From: Hyphomicrobium sp.
Lineage (GTDB): Bacteria > Pseudomonadota > Alphaproteobacteria > Rhizobiales > Hyphomicrobiaceae
Length of the DNA stretch: 64,000 nucleotides
Direction of reading: 5' to 3'
Assembly: GCA_003987725.1 (NCBI GenBank)
Contig: RXJH01000013.1
Location: 213,945-277,944 of the forward strand
The notes below the pieces were generated by a model, which saw only the letters and a list, made by a program, of their open reading frames with translations, had not been told where the DNA came from and searched no databases. This document shows positions 54,391 to 63,429 of this stretch, in pieces; position 1 is the first letter of the stretch, and every line of letters starts with the position of its first letter. The translations under genes and the position numbers were made by a program.

Positions 54391-54942
54391 CTAGGCCCGC
54401 TGCCGGACCCTGTCGAAGGGACCGAGCGTCCTGACGATCAGCGCCGCGATGCCGTCGATATCGTTGAGATCGAACACGGGCTTGCCGTGCGCATCGACCT
54501 CGTAGTCGGCAGCGATGGCAAGAACGAGCGGATCGTTCTGGGCGAGCAGCTTCTCGGGCGCAACGGCCGCACGCCGGACCTCGATCTTCGGAATTGCGGC
54601 CGCCTTATACCCTTCGACGAGGATGATGTCCGACGGATTGAGCCGGCTAGCGACCGACTCGAGTGCAGGCTCGCCCGCGGTTTCGATTTCCTCGATCACG
54701 GCAACACGCGAGCCGGAGACGATCGCCGTCTCCGCAGCGCCGGCCGCGCGATGCCGGGCCGTATCGCTTCCCGGCATGTCGATATCGAACTTATGGTGTG
54801 TATGCTTGATCGTCGCAACGCGCAGCCCTTCGCCCGCGAAGTGCCGCGTCAACTTTTCGATCAGCGTGGTTTTGCCTGAATTCGACCATCCGGCGACGCC
54901 GAAGAGCGGCGATGAGTGTGTCGGCCGAAACGCTTTGCCCAA
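54391..54942 (-). CDS. mobB: Molybdopterin-guanine dinucleotide biosynthesis protein B
   Basis: A GTP-binding partner of MobA in making MGD cofactor. The 183-aa protein has the P-loop GWSNSGKTTLIEKL, the TIKHTHHKFDIDMPGSDT histidine segment and IILVEGYKAAAIPKIEV. It follows mobA by 5 bp on the same strand, so they form an operon. Confidence 0.93.
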   Translation of the reverse strand: MGKAFRPTHSSPLFGVAGWSNSGKTTLIEKLTRHFAGEGLRVATIKHTHHKFDIDMPGSDTARHRAAGAAETAIVSGSRVAVIEEIETAGEPALESVASRLNPSDIILVEGYKAAAIPKIEVRRAAVAPEKLLAQNDPLVLAIAADYEVDAHGKPVFDLNDIDGIAALIVRTLGPFDRVRQRA

Positions 54943-54947
54943 TTTTG

Positions 54948-55586
54948 TTATCCTTCTGTGGGTCCTGCGAGGAGAGCGCGGGCGGTTGAAAGATCGTCAG
55001 GCGTATTGATGTTGAAAAAGGGATCGACAGTCGCGTTCCGAATGTCGCGCATCGGGAAGGCGACCGCAACAGCCTTGAGCCTGGCCGCGAGCTTATCGAC
55101 ACTCAAGGCACGGGCCTTGAGAGCCTCCGCAATGGCTTGCCGCGTGCTCATCGGCCAAATCGCGATTGTCGGATGACGCCGATCGCCCGACATCGCTATC
55201 GCAACACCATCCTCTCTGCGTGCGTCGAGCCGCGCCACGACGTCGTTGGGCAAGAATGGAACGTCAGCGGAAACGGTCGCGATCGCGGTGCACTTCGACC
55301 CATGCTGCGCCGCCCAATCCATCACTGCCAGAAGACCGCTGAGGGGACCAAGCTCCGGATTTTCGTTATCCGAGACAATCTCGAGATCGTATTCGGAGAA
55401 CCGCTCCGGATCGCCGTTGATGTTGAGGACCAGCCGGCCGACCTGCGGGCGAAACTGCGCAATGACCCGTGCGAGGATGGATTGTCCTCCGAGATCGGCA
55501 AGTCCCTTGTCGCCGCCGCCAAAGCGCCGCGAGCGGCCTCCCGCGAGAATGACGCCGAGGATCTGATCGGAAGTGGGCATGCGCAA
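54948..55586 (-). CDS. mobA: Molybdenum cofactor guanylyltransferase
   Basis: Transfers GMP to molybdopterin. The 212-aa protein has the nucleotidyltransferase signature GVILAGGRSRRFGGGDKGL near the N-terminus, followed by VSADVPFLPNDVV and FFNINTPDDL at the C-terminus. The start is ATG 55586 or 55580. First gene of the mobA-mobB pair and divergent from the Mrp gene. Confidence 0.93.
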   Translation of the reverse strand: MRMPTSDQILGVILAGGRSRRFGGGDKGLADLGGQSILARVIAQFRPQVGRLVLNINGDPERFSEYDLEIVSDNENPELGPLSGLLAVMDWAAQHGSKCTAIATVSADVPFLPNDVVARLDARREDGVAIAMSGDRRHPTIAIWPMSTRQAIAEALKARALSVDKLAARLKAVAVAFPMRDIRNATVDPFFNINTPDDLSTARALLAGPTEG

Positions 55587-55737
55587 CGATTAGGGTTCTC
55601 GCCGGAAGTCTGCAAGTCGCGGAAATATTTGAGCCCCGGCGGTTTAGCCGCCACAATGGTCCTTTCCACTCAAGCCGCCCGGACTTATATCGCGCGGATG
55701 GAAAGCGGCGCTGCTTTGGCGCCCCCGGGAGACGCTC

Positions 55738-57300
55738 ATGCCAGTCGATAAGACACAGGTGCTTGCCGCCCTGCGTCGGGTCAAAGGTCCTGACCTTGAA
55801 AGCAACATCGTAGATCTTGGACTCGTGTCCGAGATCTTCATCAAGGATGACCACCCGTATTTCTCGATCACGATTCCCGCGAGCCGGGCGGAAGAGCTGG
55901 AACAGCTGCGGCTCGCCGCCGAGAAAGTCGTGGCGGATATAGCGGGCGTCGCCGGCGTGACGGCCGTGCTGACCGCCGAAGCAGCAGCCGGGCAATCGCG
56001 GCAACCCCCGCCGCCGCGCGCGCCCGCCGGAGCCATCAAGGCGATGTCCGGCCCCCGCGCTGAGCATCCGCGGGTGCAGGAAGCGCGCGCCAAGGGCGCG
56101 ACGGGCGATGCCGCGGGTCCGCGTCAGGCAGCGGCCGCTGGGGCCAACCCCGCCGCGAAAGCCCAGAGCATTCCCGGCGTCAAACACGTCATCGCCGTTG
56201 CCTCCGGCAAAGGCGGCGTCGGCAAATCGACGGTGGCCGTCAATCTCGCGCTTGGCCTCCAGGCGATCGGCATGAAGGTCGGTATCGTCGATGCCGACAT
56301 TTATGGCCCGTCGCAGCCGCGTTTGCTTGGCATCACCGGCAAGCCGCAGGTCGCCAACGGCAAGGTCATCAAGCCGCTCGAAGGTTGGGGCCTGAAAGTC
56401 ATGTCGATGGGCTTTCTCGTCGATGAAGGAACACCCGTCGTCTGGCGCGGACCGATGGTCGTCTCGGCGCTGGGACAGATGCTGCGCGATACCGATTGGG
56501 CAGGCACCACCGGCGAACTCGATGTGCTCATCATCGACATGCCGCCCGGCACCGGCGATGTGCAGTTGACGATCTCGCAGAGCGTTCCGCTTTCCGGCGC
56601 CGTGATCGTCTCGACGCCGCAAGACCTCGCGCTGATCGATGCTCGCAAAGGCATCGCGATGTTCAAGCGTGTCGAGGTCCCGATCCTCGGCATCATCGAG
56701 AACATGAGCTACTTCCTTTGCCCGAAGTGCGGCGAGCGCTCTGATGTGTTCGGCCATGGCGGAGCCCGCGAGGAAGCGGCGAAGTTCGGCGTGCCGTTCC
56801 TCGGCGAGGTGCCGCTGCACATGGATATCCGCGAGACGTCAGATAGCGGCAAGCCCGTGACGGTTGCCGCGCCCGAAAGCGTCCACGCCGGCATCTTCCG
56901 TGAATTGGCGGCGCGCACATGGAGCGAGGTCGAGCGCGCGAAGGGAACACTGACCCCGCCGCCCGTTCTCGAAATCGCTGACGGCGGCAAGCTTCTGAAA
57001 GCGGCATTCCCGGATGGACGTTCGTTCGATCTGCCGGCTGAATTCCTGCGCGTCGTCAGTCCCTCGGCCGAAGTGCAAGGCCACTCTCCCGCACAGCGCA
57101 TCACCGTGCCGAGGAAGAAGCACGTCAAGATCACGGGGCTAAGCCCGATCGGCAATTACGCGACGCGCATTGCCTTCGACGACGGCCACAACACCGGGCT
57201 CTTCACCTGGGGTTATCTCCACCTCATCGGCCGCGAAAAGGAAACGCGCTGGGGCCAATATCTCGAAGAGCTTGCCGCCAAAGGTTTGACGCGGGAATAG
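55738..57300 (+). CDS. Mrp/ApbC iron-sulfur carrier fused to a DUF971 domain
   Basis: A 520-aa protein. Residues about 1-85 are an MIP18/DUF59 domain, about 90-145 a Pro/Ala linker, and about 147-395 the ParA-like ATPase Mrp. The deviant Walker A is ASGKGGVGKST (155-165), and the C-terminal NMSYFLCPKCGER pair holds the bridging Fe-S cluster. The last 110 residues (from about 411) read LLKAAFPDGRSFDLPAEFLR... and ...YATRIAFDDGHNTGLF, which is the DUF971 (GBBH-like) fold, usually a separate protein. The fusion suggests that the two parts act together in Fe-S delivery. Confidence 0.9.
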   Translation: MPVDKTQVLAALRRVKGPDLESNIVDLGLVSEIFIKDDHPYFSITIPASRAEELEQLRLAAEKVVADIAGVAGVTAVLTAEAAAGQSRQPPPPRAPAGAIKAMSGPRAEHPRVQEARAKGATGDAAGPRQAAAAGANPAAKAQSIPGVKHVIAVASGKGGVGKSTVAVNLALGLQAIGMKVGIVDADIYGPSQPRLLGITGKPQVANGKVIKPLEGWGLKVMSMGFLVDEGTPVVWRGPMVVSALGQMLRDTDWAGTTGELDVLIIDMPPGTGDVQLTISQSVPLSGAVIVSTPQDLALIDARKGIAMFKRVEVPILGIIENMSYFLCPKCGERSDVFGHGGAREEAAKFGVPFLGEVPLHMDIRETSDSGKPVTVAAPESVHAGIFRELAARTWSEVERAKGTLTPPPVLEIADGGKLLKAAFPDGRSFDLPAEFLRVVSPSAEVQGHSPAQRITVPRKKHVKITGLSPIGNYATRIAFDDGHNTGLFTWGYLHLIGREKETRWGQYLEELAAKGLTRE

Positions 57301-57330
57301 TTTGACAGACGGCCTGAGCGTGACGGGCAG

Positions 57331-58362
57331 CTAACGCTGTGCGTCGCGCAATTCCTCGAGCTTCTTGATCGACGCCTCGATCGGCGCGAACGGCCCGTAC
57401 TTGTGCTGTTCCGCCGAAAACCCGTCCGCATACGGCCCATAGGCCGCGTCGACCGGCTTTTCGAGCCTGTTCGGATAATCGCGATCCAGTCCTTGCACGC
57501 TTGGGCGCGGCTGGGAGTCGATATAGGCCGCAACGTCCCAAGCATCTTCAGGTGAAAGCGCCGGAGCTTTCCAAGTCGTCCCCTGGGGCATGTTGCTGCG
57601 GATGAAATTTGCAGCTTCAATGAGCCTGTCCATTCCGGCGCCGTCGTTGAAGCTGTCCGGTCCCCAAAGCGGCGGAAACACGTAGCCCTTGGCATCACCG
57701 GCCGTACCGGCACGCTGACCTTCTCCGTTCGCGCCATGGCAGGCCGCGCACATGTTCGCGTAGACGGTTTTCCCCTTCGCCGGATCGGCTGCGCGGTCGA
57801 GTTCAGGCATCCGGCCGCTGTCGCGTCCCGGCGTATTCGCGCCGACGGGGCGGCCTGTGGACAGGAACATCAGATAGGCGGCCATGGCTATCATCTCCGG
57901 CCCTTCCGGCGGCAGCCGTTTGCCGTTCATGCTGCGCTCCATGCAGCCCTGAATGCGTTCCTGGATCGTTTCAACCTGACCGAGACGAGCCGAATATGCC
58001 GGGAAATCCGCATAGACGCCGATCAGCGGCAGTCCGAACTCTTTCGTGCCTGCATTGATGTGGCAGCTCTGACAATCGAGATTGTTCCCGGCGAAGCGTC
58101 GCGAGACGTCAGCAACTTCAGGACCGATCAGCGATGACGTCTTGCTGATGAGATCGCGTCCATATCGGACGGTCTTCCCCCACACATCGTCCGGCAGCTT
58201 GTCGATATCAGGAACGGTCCATGTCGATGACGTTGGCGCAACAGCCGCGTCTGGCACGGCTGCATCGTCTGCACGGCATGGCTGAGAGATCGTCAGCGCG
58301 CTGACCGCAACGATGCTTGCGCAACACAAGACCGCGTATTTCGAAGACAGCATGATCCGCAT
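57331..58362 (-). CDS. Dihaem cytochrome c, thiosulfate dehydrogenase (TsdA)-like
   Basis: A 343-aa exported cytochrome. A signal peptide (ending QPCRA near residue 31) is followed by two CxxCH haem sites: CQSCH at 97-101 and CAACH at 205-209. Between them, IQGCMERSMNGK (Cys140) matches the segment that carries the unusual cysteine ligand of TsdA, which oxidises thiosulfate to tetrathionate. The family call is by eye, and a general dihaem electron carrier is possible. No partner (TsdB) gene is adjacent. Confidence 0.75.
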   Translation of the reverse strand: MRIMLSSKYAVLCCASIVAVSALTISQPCRADDAAVPDAAVAPTSSTWTVPDIDKLPDDVWGKTVRYGRDLISKTSSLIGPEVADVSRRFAGNNLDCQSCHINAGTKEFGLPLIGVYADFPAYSARLGQVETIQERIQGCMERSMNGKRLPPEGPEMIAMAAYLMFLSTGRPVGANTPGRDSGRMPELDRAADPAKGKTVYANMCAACHGANGEGQRAGTAGDAKGYVFPPLWGPDSFNDGAGMDRLIEAANFIRSNMPQGTTWKAPALSPEDAWDVAAYIDSQPRPSVQGLDRDYPNRLEKPVDAAYGPYADGFSAEQHKYGPFAPIEASIKKLEELRDAQR

Positions 58363-58512
58363 CCGAGTGAGGTTTCCCGGAAGCTACAGAGAACGATCTC
58401 TCTTTGTAAGGGTGTTCCTCCCGTCGTGGTTTGCGGCCCGTTATGAGCGTGGGTGCGGCTTTGGTGTGCGTGCCCCGCGGCTACGTGGAGAGCCGCGGGA
58501 CGCACCTAAGAG

Positions 58513-59529
58513 CTAACTCCGCTCTTCCGGCACAATCGAGAAGTCGAGCTTCTCTCCAGCGCGCAAGATCGTGACGATCGTCTTCTGGGCGATGCGGCCG
58601 GCATCGAGAACGCGCGCAACGTCGTCGACGCCCGCAATGGCGATGCCGTCGAGCGCGATCATGATATCGCCTGCCATAAGCCCAGCAGCCTCGGCCGGAC
58701 CATTGTTCTGCACGCTGCGAATGCCGATCGCGCCCGCTTGGCGAAGACCAAGCGCGTGCCGAATGCGCTGCGGCAGCACAACGTGCTCGGCAACGATGCC
58801 CATCACGCCACGCCGCACGCGGCCATGGCTCAGGATCTGCGTCAGCACGTATTCGGCCGTATTCGACGCGACGGCGAAGCAAAGGCCCTGCGCGCCCATG
58901 ATGGTCGCAGTGTTGATGCCGATCACATGCCCCGACGAATTGACGAGCGGACCGCCGGAATTTCCGGGATTGAGCGCCGCGTCCGTCTGAATGACGTCGT
59001 CGATGAGGCGGCCGTTCTCGGCGCGAAGCGATCGGCCGACCGCGCTGATGATGCCGGCCGTTACAGTCGATTGAAAGCCGAGCGGATTGCCGATGGCGAT
59101 CGCGATCTGGCCGGGGCGCAGCTTCTTGGAATCTGTCAACCGCGCGAACTTCAGCCGCTCCGTCGTCTCCGCCCGCAACACCGCGATGTCGGTGTCCGGA
59201 TCGCGTCCGATGAGCCGCGCGCCAAAACGCTGGCCGTCGCCTTGCGCAAGCGTGATCGATTGCGCGCCGTCGATGACGTGATTGTTCGTCAGTATGATGC
59301 CGTCAGGCGAAACGATGACACCGCTGCCGGAGCCTTGCCCCGTGCGGCCGCCGCGCGAGCTGCGAACCTGAACATGCACGACGGCAGGCGATACCGCATC
59401 GACGACATCGACCACGGCGTTGCTGTAGGCATCCATGAGCGCGGTATCATCGCGCTGAACGCCGTCTTGGCGCGCGCCGTCACGTTCGATGCCGCTATCG
59501 TCAAGAACCCTGAAAAAGCTGTGTTCCAT
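58513..59529 (-). CDS. Trypsin-like serine protease with PDZ domain (HtrA/DegP-like)
   Basis: A 338-aa S1C protease. The triad is His84 (TNNHVIDG), Asp114 (DTDIAVL) and Ser191 (NPGNSGGPL). A PDZ domain follows (about 245-335, GIRSVQNNGPAEAAGLMAGDIMIALDG). No signal peptide or membrane anchor is visible from the preferred start at 59529 (AGGTG upstream), so it may be cytoplasmic, unlike DegP. Frame extension to 59619 offers only a weakly hydrophobic start. A role in protein quality control is likely but not specific. Confidence 0.85.
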   Translation of the reverse strand: MEHSFFRVLDDSGIERDGARQDGVQRDDTALMDAYSNAVVDVVDAVSPAVVHVQVRSSRGGRTGQGSGSGVIVSPDGIILTNNHVIDGAQSITLAQGDGQRFGARLIGRDPDTDIAVLRAETTERLKFARLTDSKKLRPGQIAIAIGNPLGFQSTVTAGIISAVGRSLRAENGRLIDDVIQTDAALNPGNSGGPLVNSSGHVIGINTATIMGAQGLCFAVASNTAEYVLTQILSHGRVRRGVMGIVAEHVVLPQRIRHALGLRQAGAIGIRSVQNNGPAEAAGLMAGDIMIALDGIAIAGVDDVARVLDAGRIAQKTIVTILRAGEKLDFSIVPEERS

Positions 59530-59671
59530 GCTGCACCTGAGGAAATGAAGTCGCGAACAAATGGCGACGAGCTTCAGTTCCATCAAGTGCCGCACAGCAC
59601 TGCGGCGCATTCCAGGCATGCGTCATCGCTCGGCCAAACTTGCCGAACAATGACGATTTGCTGACTGACGG

Positions 59672-61615
59672 CTATTCCGCCGCTTGGCGCTGAAGGAAGT
59701 CGTACGCTTCGGCCGCGTTCGCGAAGACGTGCGTATCGAGCCCGCGCCGTCTTAGTGCTTCCAGCAGTTTCTGCCGGGTAAGCGCGCTCGTCGCATAGCG
59801 GGCGGAGCGGCCATAGTGGTGCTTTGTAACGTACGCGACCATATCGGCGTATTCGTCGTAGAGGTCCTCGGCGATCCGGCAACTGGCCTGATTGATCACG
59901 ACATTGACGCGGCCGCCGATTGCCTCACAGGCATCAACGATAACCTTCTTCAAGTCCGCGATGTCGGCCTTCTTGCGGACGCTCCAGCCTTCGAGATTGA
60001 GGTTGAGGATCTTCTCCTTGGAGTCGTAGCTGACGCGGTCCTTGAGGTTCTTGTTCAGGAGATCGGCAAGCAGATCCATCGGCTCATCGAGGAAAAGACG
60101 CGGATTCATCGTCACCGGCGAGTGGATGTGCGGCTTGAACGCCATATGCGCAAGGATATCCCGATCGATATCGATGCCGGGCGCCACTTCGATCAGCTCG
60201 AGCCCGTGATCGGTAAGCTGGAAGACGCAACGCTCGGTAACATAAATCACGGGCTGCGACTTCTGCGCCGCGTACTTGCCCGAGAACGTCACCTGCTCGA
60301 CCTGCTTCACGAATTTGCGCGCGCGGCCTTCCTTGACGATGCGCAGCTTGCCGTCCTCGATCGCGACCTCGAGACCGCCGGCGGTGAACGTGCCGGCGAA
60401 AACGACCGCGCGCGCGTTTTGCGAGATGTCGATAAACCCGCCGCAGCCGTTCAGCTTGCCGCCGAACTTGCTCGTGTTGACGTTGCCGAGGCTGTCGCAT
60501 TCCGCCATGCCGAGGCACGTGAGATCGAGACCGCCCCCATGATAGAAATCGAACATCTGGTTTTGGTCGAGGATCGAGTGCGCGTTGGCCGATGAGCCGA
60601 AGCTCGAGCCGCCAGCGAGCACACCGCCGACCGCGCCCGCTTCCGTCGTCATGACGAGGTACGGAGTAACCTTCTCTTCGTTGGCGACGTTGGCAACGCC
60701 GTCCGGCGCGCCGACGCCGAGATTGATGACGCCGTTCGGCGGCAGCTCGAACGACGCGCGGCGCGCGATGATCTTGCGTTCGTCGAGTTCCATCGTCGGC
60801 AGGCTGTCGACGGTCACACGCACTTCGCCTGCGAGGCCCGGGTCATACATGACGCCGTAGTTCATTCGATGCATCTCAGGCGGATCGGCGACGACGACGC
60901 AATCGACGAGGATGCCCGGAACCTTCACGTCCTTGGGCTTGATCGAGCCCTCCGCAACGATGCGTTCGACCTGTGCGATGACGATGCCACCATTGTTGTG
61001 CGCGGCCATGGCCTGGGCCAGAACGTCGAGCGTCAGCGCTTCCCGTTCCATGCTGAGGTTACCGAGCGGATCGGCGCTCGTCGCACGGATGAGTGCGACG
61101 TTGATGGGAGTAGCCTTATAGAACAGCCACTCTTTGCCATCGACCTCGACGAGCTTGACGAGATCTTCTTTCGTCTTCGTGTTGACCTTGCCGCCGCCGA
61201 GGCGCGGATCGACGTAAGTATGGAGACCCACGCGGGTGAAAAGACCTGGGCTGCCCGATGCGCAGCTGCGATAGAGTTTGGAGATGACGCCCTGGGGAAG
61301 GTTGTAGCCCTGGATTTTGTCGTCCTGAGCCGCCTGCGCAACCTTGGGCATGCGTCCGAAGTTCGCCGCGATCACACGCTTGAGCAGGCCTTCGTGGTGG
61401 AGGCGCCCGGTGCCGAGCCCTTTGCTGTCTCCGGCGCCCGCACACATGATCAGGGTCAGGTCGCGCGGCGCACCCGTTTCGACGAAGCGCTTCTCTAATG
61501 CCGCATGCAGGGCTTCCGGAATGCAGCTCTGGACAAATCCCGTCGTCGTGACGACGGCGTTATCGCCGATGCGCGCGATGGCTTCGTCCGCCGATATGAC
61601 CTTGCTCGTAGTCAT
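59672..61615 (-). CDS. Acyl-CoA:acetate/3-ketoacid CoA-transferase (Pct/YdiF type) with C-terminal extension
   Basis: A 647-aa CoA-transferase. The N-terminal half has the GxGxxxG-type region (CAGAGDSKGLGTGRLHHEG), and the second half has the glutamate motif TTEAGAVGG with the likely acyl-carrying Glu325. FDFYHGGGLDLTCLGMAE and GNVNTSKFGGKLNGCGGF are also typical. Pct/YdiF proteins end near 530 residues. Here about 120 more residues follow (from about LNLNLEGW), with a SpoIIAA/STAS-like look ending HHYGRSARYATSALTRQKL. The start ATG 61615 is used; 61639 has no better support. Confidence 0.82.
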   Translation of the reverse strand: MTTSKVISADEAIARIGDNAVVTTTGFVQSCIPEALHAALEKRFVETGAPRDLTLIMCAGAGDSKGLGTGRLHHEGLLKRVIAANFGRMPKVAQAAQDDKIQGYNLPQGVISKLYRSCASGSPGLFTRVGLHTYVDPRLGGGKVNTKTKEDLVKLVEVDGKEWLFYKATPINVALIRATSADPLGNLSMEREALTLDVLAQAMAAHNNGGIVIAQVERIVAEGSIKPKDVKVPGILVDCVVVADPPEMHRMNYGVMYDPGLAGEVRVTVDSLPTMELDERKIIARRASFELPPNGVINLGVGAPDGVANVANEEKVTPYLVMTTEAGAVGGVLAGGSSFGSSANAHSILDQNQMFDFYHGGGLDLTCLGMAECDSLGNVNTSKFGGKLNGCGGFIDISQNARAVVFAGTFTAGGLEVAIEDGKLRIVKEGRARKFVKQVEQVTFSGKYAAQKSQPVIYVTERCVFQLTDHGLELIEVAPGIDIDRDILAHMAFKPHIHSPVTMNPRLFLDEPMDLLADLLNKNLKDRVSYDSKEKILNLNLEGWSVRKKADIADLKKVIVDACEAIGGRVNVVINQASCRIAEDLYDEYADMVAYVTKHHYGRSARYATSALTRQKLLEALRRRGLDTHVFANAAEAYDFLQRQAAE

Positions 61616-61901
61616 GCGATGCGTTTCCCCGAGAGTCACAGTTCCGGCTTCGGCGAGACGTCGAGGGGTCCCTGCAGAGCCGTGCTGTTGTTTGTTTTAT
61701 ATTCGGATACCGGCTTGGTGGCCGGACCGCCATTCGCGCATAGCTCAGCTCGAATGGGCATGCACCACTCAAGGGGGTAATCGGGCCCTATCCGAGGGGG
61801 AACGAGTGGCTTATGCCGCACCTTATCGCAAACGAGATCTGCGAAAGTCGCAAGGCGGAAAGGTTGCCGAGTAATCGTTCCATGCATAGCAGACACCAGC
61901 A

Positions 61902-63353
61902 ATGACAGAACTGTTCCGCCGCAACCTCATTCCCCTCATCGTCGCCACGGCGCTCTTCATGGAGAACCTGGATGCGACGGTGCTCGCCACATCCTTACCG
62001 GCCATCGCTAAGGATCTGAATGCAAATCCAATTCATCTTAAACTCGCGCTGACGACATATCTCCTGGCGCTGGCGGTTTTCATCCCCGCGTCGGGCTGGA
62101 TGGCCGACCGCTTCGGCGCCAAGAACATCTTTCGCGCTGCGATGGTGGTCTTCATGGCCGGCTCCATCGCCTGCGGCTTCTCGACCGATCTCGGCTCTCT
62201 CGTCGGAGCACGCATCCTTCAGGGGATCGGTGGAGCAATGATGACACCCGTCGGCCGGCTGATTGTGCTCCGCACGATTCCGAAAGCCGACATGATTAAT
62301 GCCATCGCCTGGTTGACCGTCCCGGCGCTCGTCGGGCCTGTCATGGGGCCCCCGCTCGGCGGCTTCATCACGACCTATTTCAATTGGCGTTGGATCTTCT
62401 GGATTAACATTCCAGTCGCCGTTGTGGGGCTCGCGTTGATCACCCGCTTCATTCCGGACGTGCGCGAGAAGGCTACGCGCACCTTCGATTTGCGAGGCTT
62501 CCTGCTGATCGGTCCCGGCCTGTCGCTGTTCCTGACGGGCATCACGATGATGGGGCTCGGCATCCTCGATAGGGAGACCGTGCTTCTGATCTCGGCAATG
62601 GGAGCGGTGTTGCTCGGCGCCTACGTCTGGCATGCCCTGCGGGTGCCCGCTCCGATCGTCGACCTACGATTGCTGAACATCCCAACCTATCGGGCTGGCG
62701 TCGTCGGTGGCTTTCTTTTCCGCACCGGTCTCGGCGCCGGGCCCTTTCTATTGCCGCTGCTGTTTCAATCCGGCTTCGGCATGACGCCATTTCAATCGGG
62801 GCTGATGACGTTCGCGACCGGCGTCGGCGCGATGTTCATGAAAACCCAGGCCGCGACGATCATCCGGCGTTACGGCTTCCGAAGGGTACTGATGGTGAAT
62901 GCCGTCATATCCAGCCTCTTTGCAGCCTTTCCGTCGCTGTTCTCGAGCGCGACGCCGCCGCTGCTGATCGTCGGGCTGTTCCTCTTGGGAGGTCTGTCGC
63001 GCTCGCTTCAGTTCACGAGCGTCAACACGCTGGCCTACGCCGACGTGCCGCCCGAGCGCTTGAGCTCGGCGACGAGCTTCGCCGTCGTCTGTCAGGAACT
63101 GTCGGGCTCGGTCGGCGTCACCATCGCCGCGATGGGTCTCGAAGGCATGCAGCGCCTCGTCGGCGGCAGCGCCATCGACGCCGGACATTTCCCGCCGGTC
63201 TTCATCCTGATCGCGATCGTTTCAGTGTCGTCGATCCTGTTCTTCAGGAAGCTTTCGCCGTCGGCTGGCGCGTCGCTCCTGCCGACGGAAGCCATGAAGG
63301 CCGCAGAGCCTGCCAAAGACGTCGCTCGCCTCAGCGAAGGCCACGTCGGATAG
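61902..63353 (+). CDS. DHA2-family MFS drug exporter
   Basis: A 483-aa protein with 14 predicted helices. The helix 1 motif LDATVLATSLPAIAKDL is the DHA2 signature, motif A is GWMADRFGAKNIFRAA, and motif C is GPVMGPPLGGFI. EmrB/QacA-type exporters of this family remove amphipathic drugs by proton antiport. It is divergent from the CoA-transferase and converges on the SpeD-like gene across a hairpin. Confidence 0.88.
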   Translation: MTELFRRNLIPLIVATALFMENLDATVLATSLPAIAKDLNANPIHLKLALTTYLLALAVFIPASGWMADRFGAKNIFRAAMVVFMAGSIACGFSTDLGSLVGARILQGIGGAMMTPVGRLIVLRTIPKADMINAIAWLTVPALVGPVMGPPLGGFITTYFNWRWIFWINIPVAVVGLALITRFIPDVREKATRTFDLRGFLLIGPGLSLFLTGITMMGLGILDRETVLLISAMGAVLLGAYVWHALRVPAPIVDLRLLNIPTYRAGVVGGFLFRTGLGAGPFLLPLLFQSGFGMTPFQSGLMTFATGVGAMFMKTQAATIIRRYGFRRVLMVNAVISSLFAAFPSLFSSATPPLLIVGLFLLGGLSRSLQFTSVNTLAYADVPPERLSSATSFAVVCQELSGSVGVTIAAMGLEGMQRLVGGSAIDAGHFPPVFILIAIVSVSSILFFRKLSPSAGASLLPTEAMKAAEPAKDVARLSEGHVG

Positions 63354-63372
63354 GATTAGCCAAGCACGAAAG

Positions 63373-63397
63373 CCGCGATCGGAGGGTCCGATCGCGG
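63373..63397. terminator. Bidirectional hairpin between convergent genes
   Basis: A perfect 11-bp inverted repeat (CCGCGATCGGA / TCCGATCGCGG) with a 3-nt loop sits between the DHA2 exporter and the SpeD-like gene. There is no T tract on either side, but its position suits transcription termination for both. Confidence 0.5.
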
Positions 63398-63429
63398 CCA
63401 CTATCGCTGGTCGTGGAGAGCGAAGCGGT

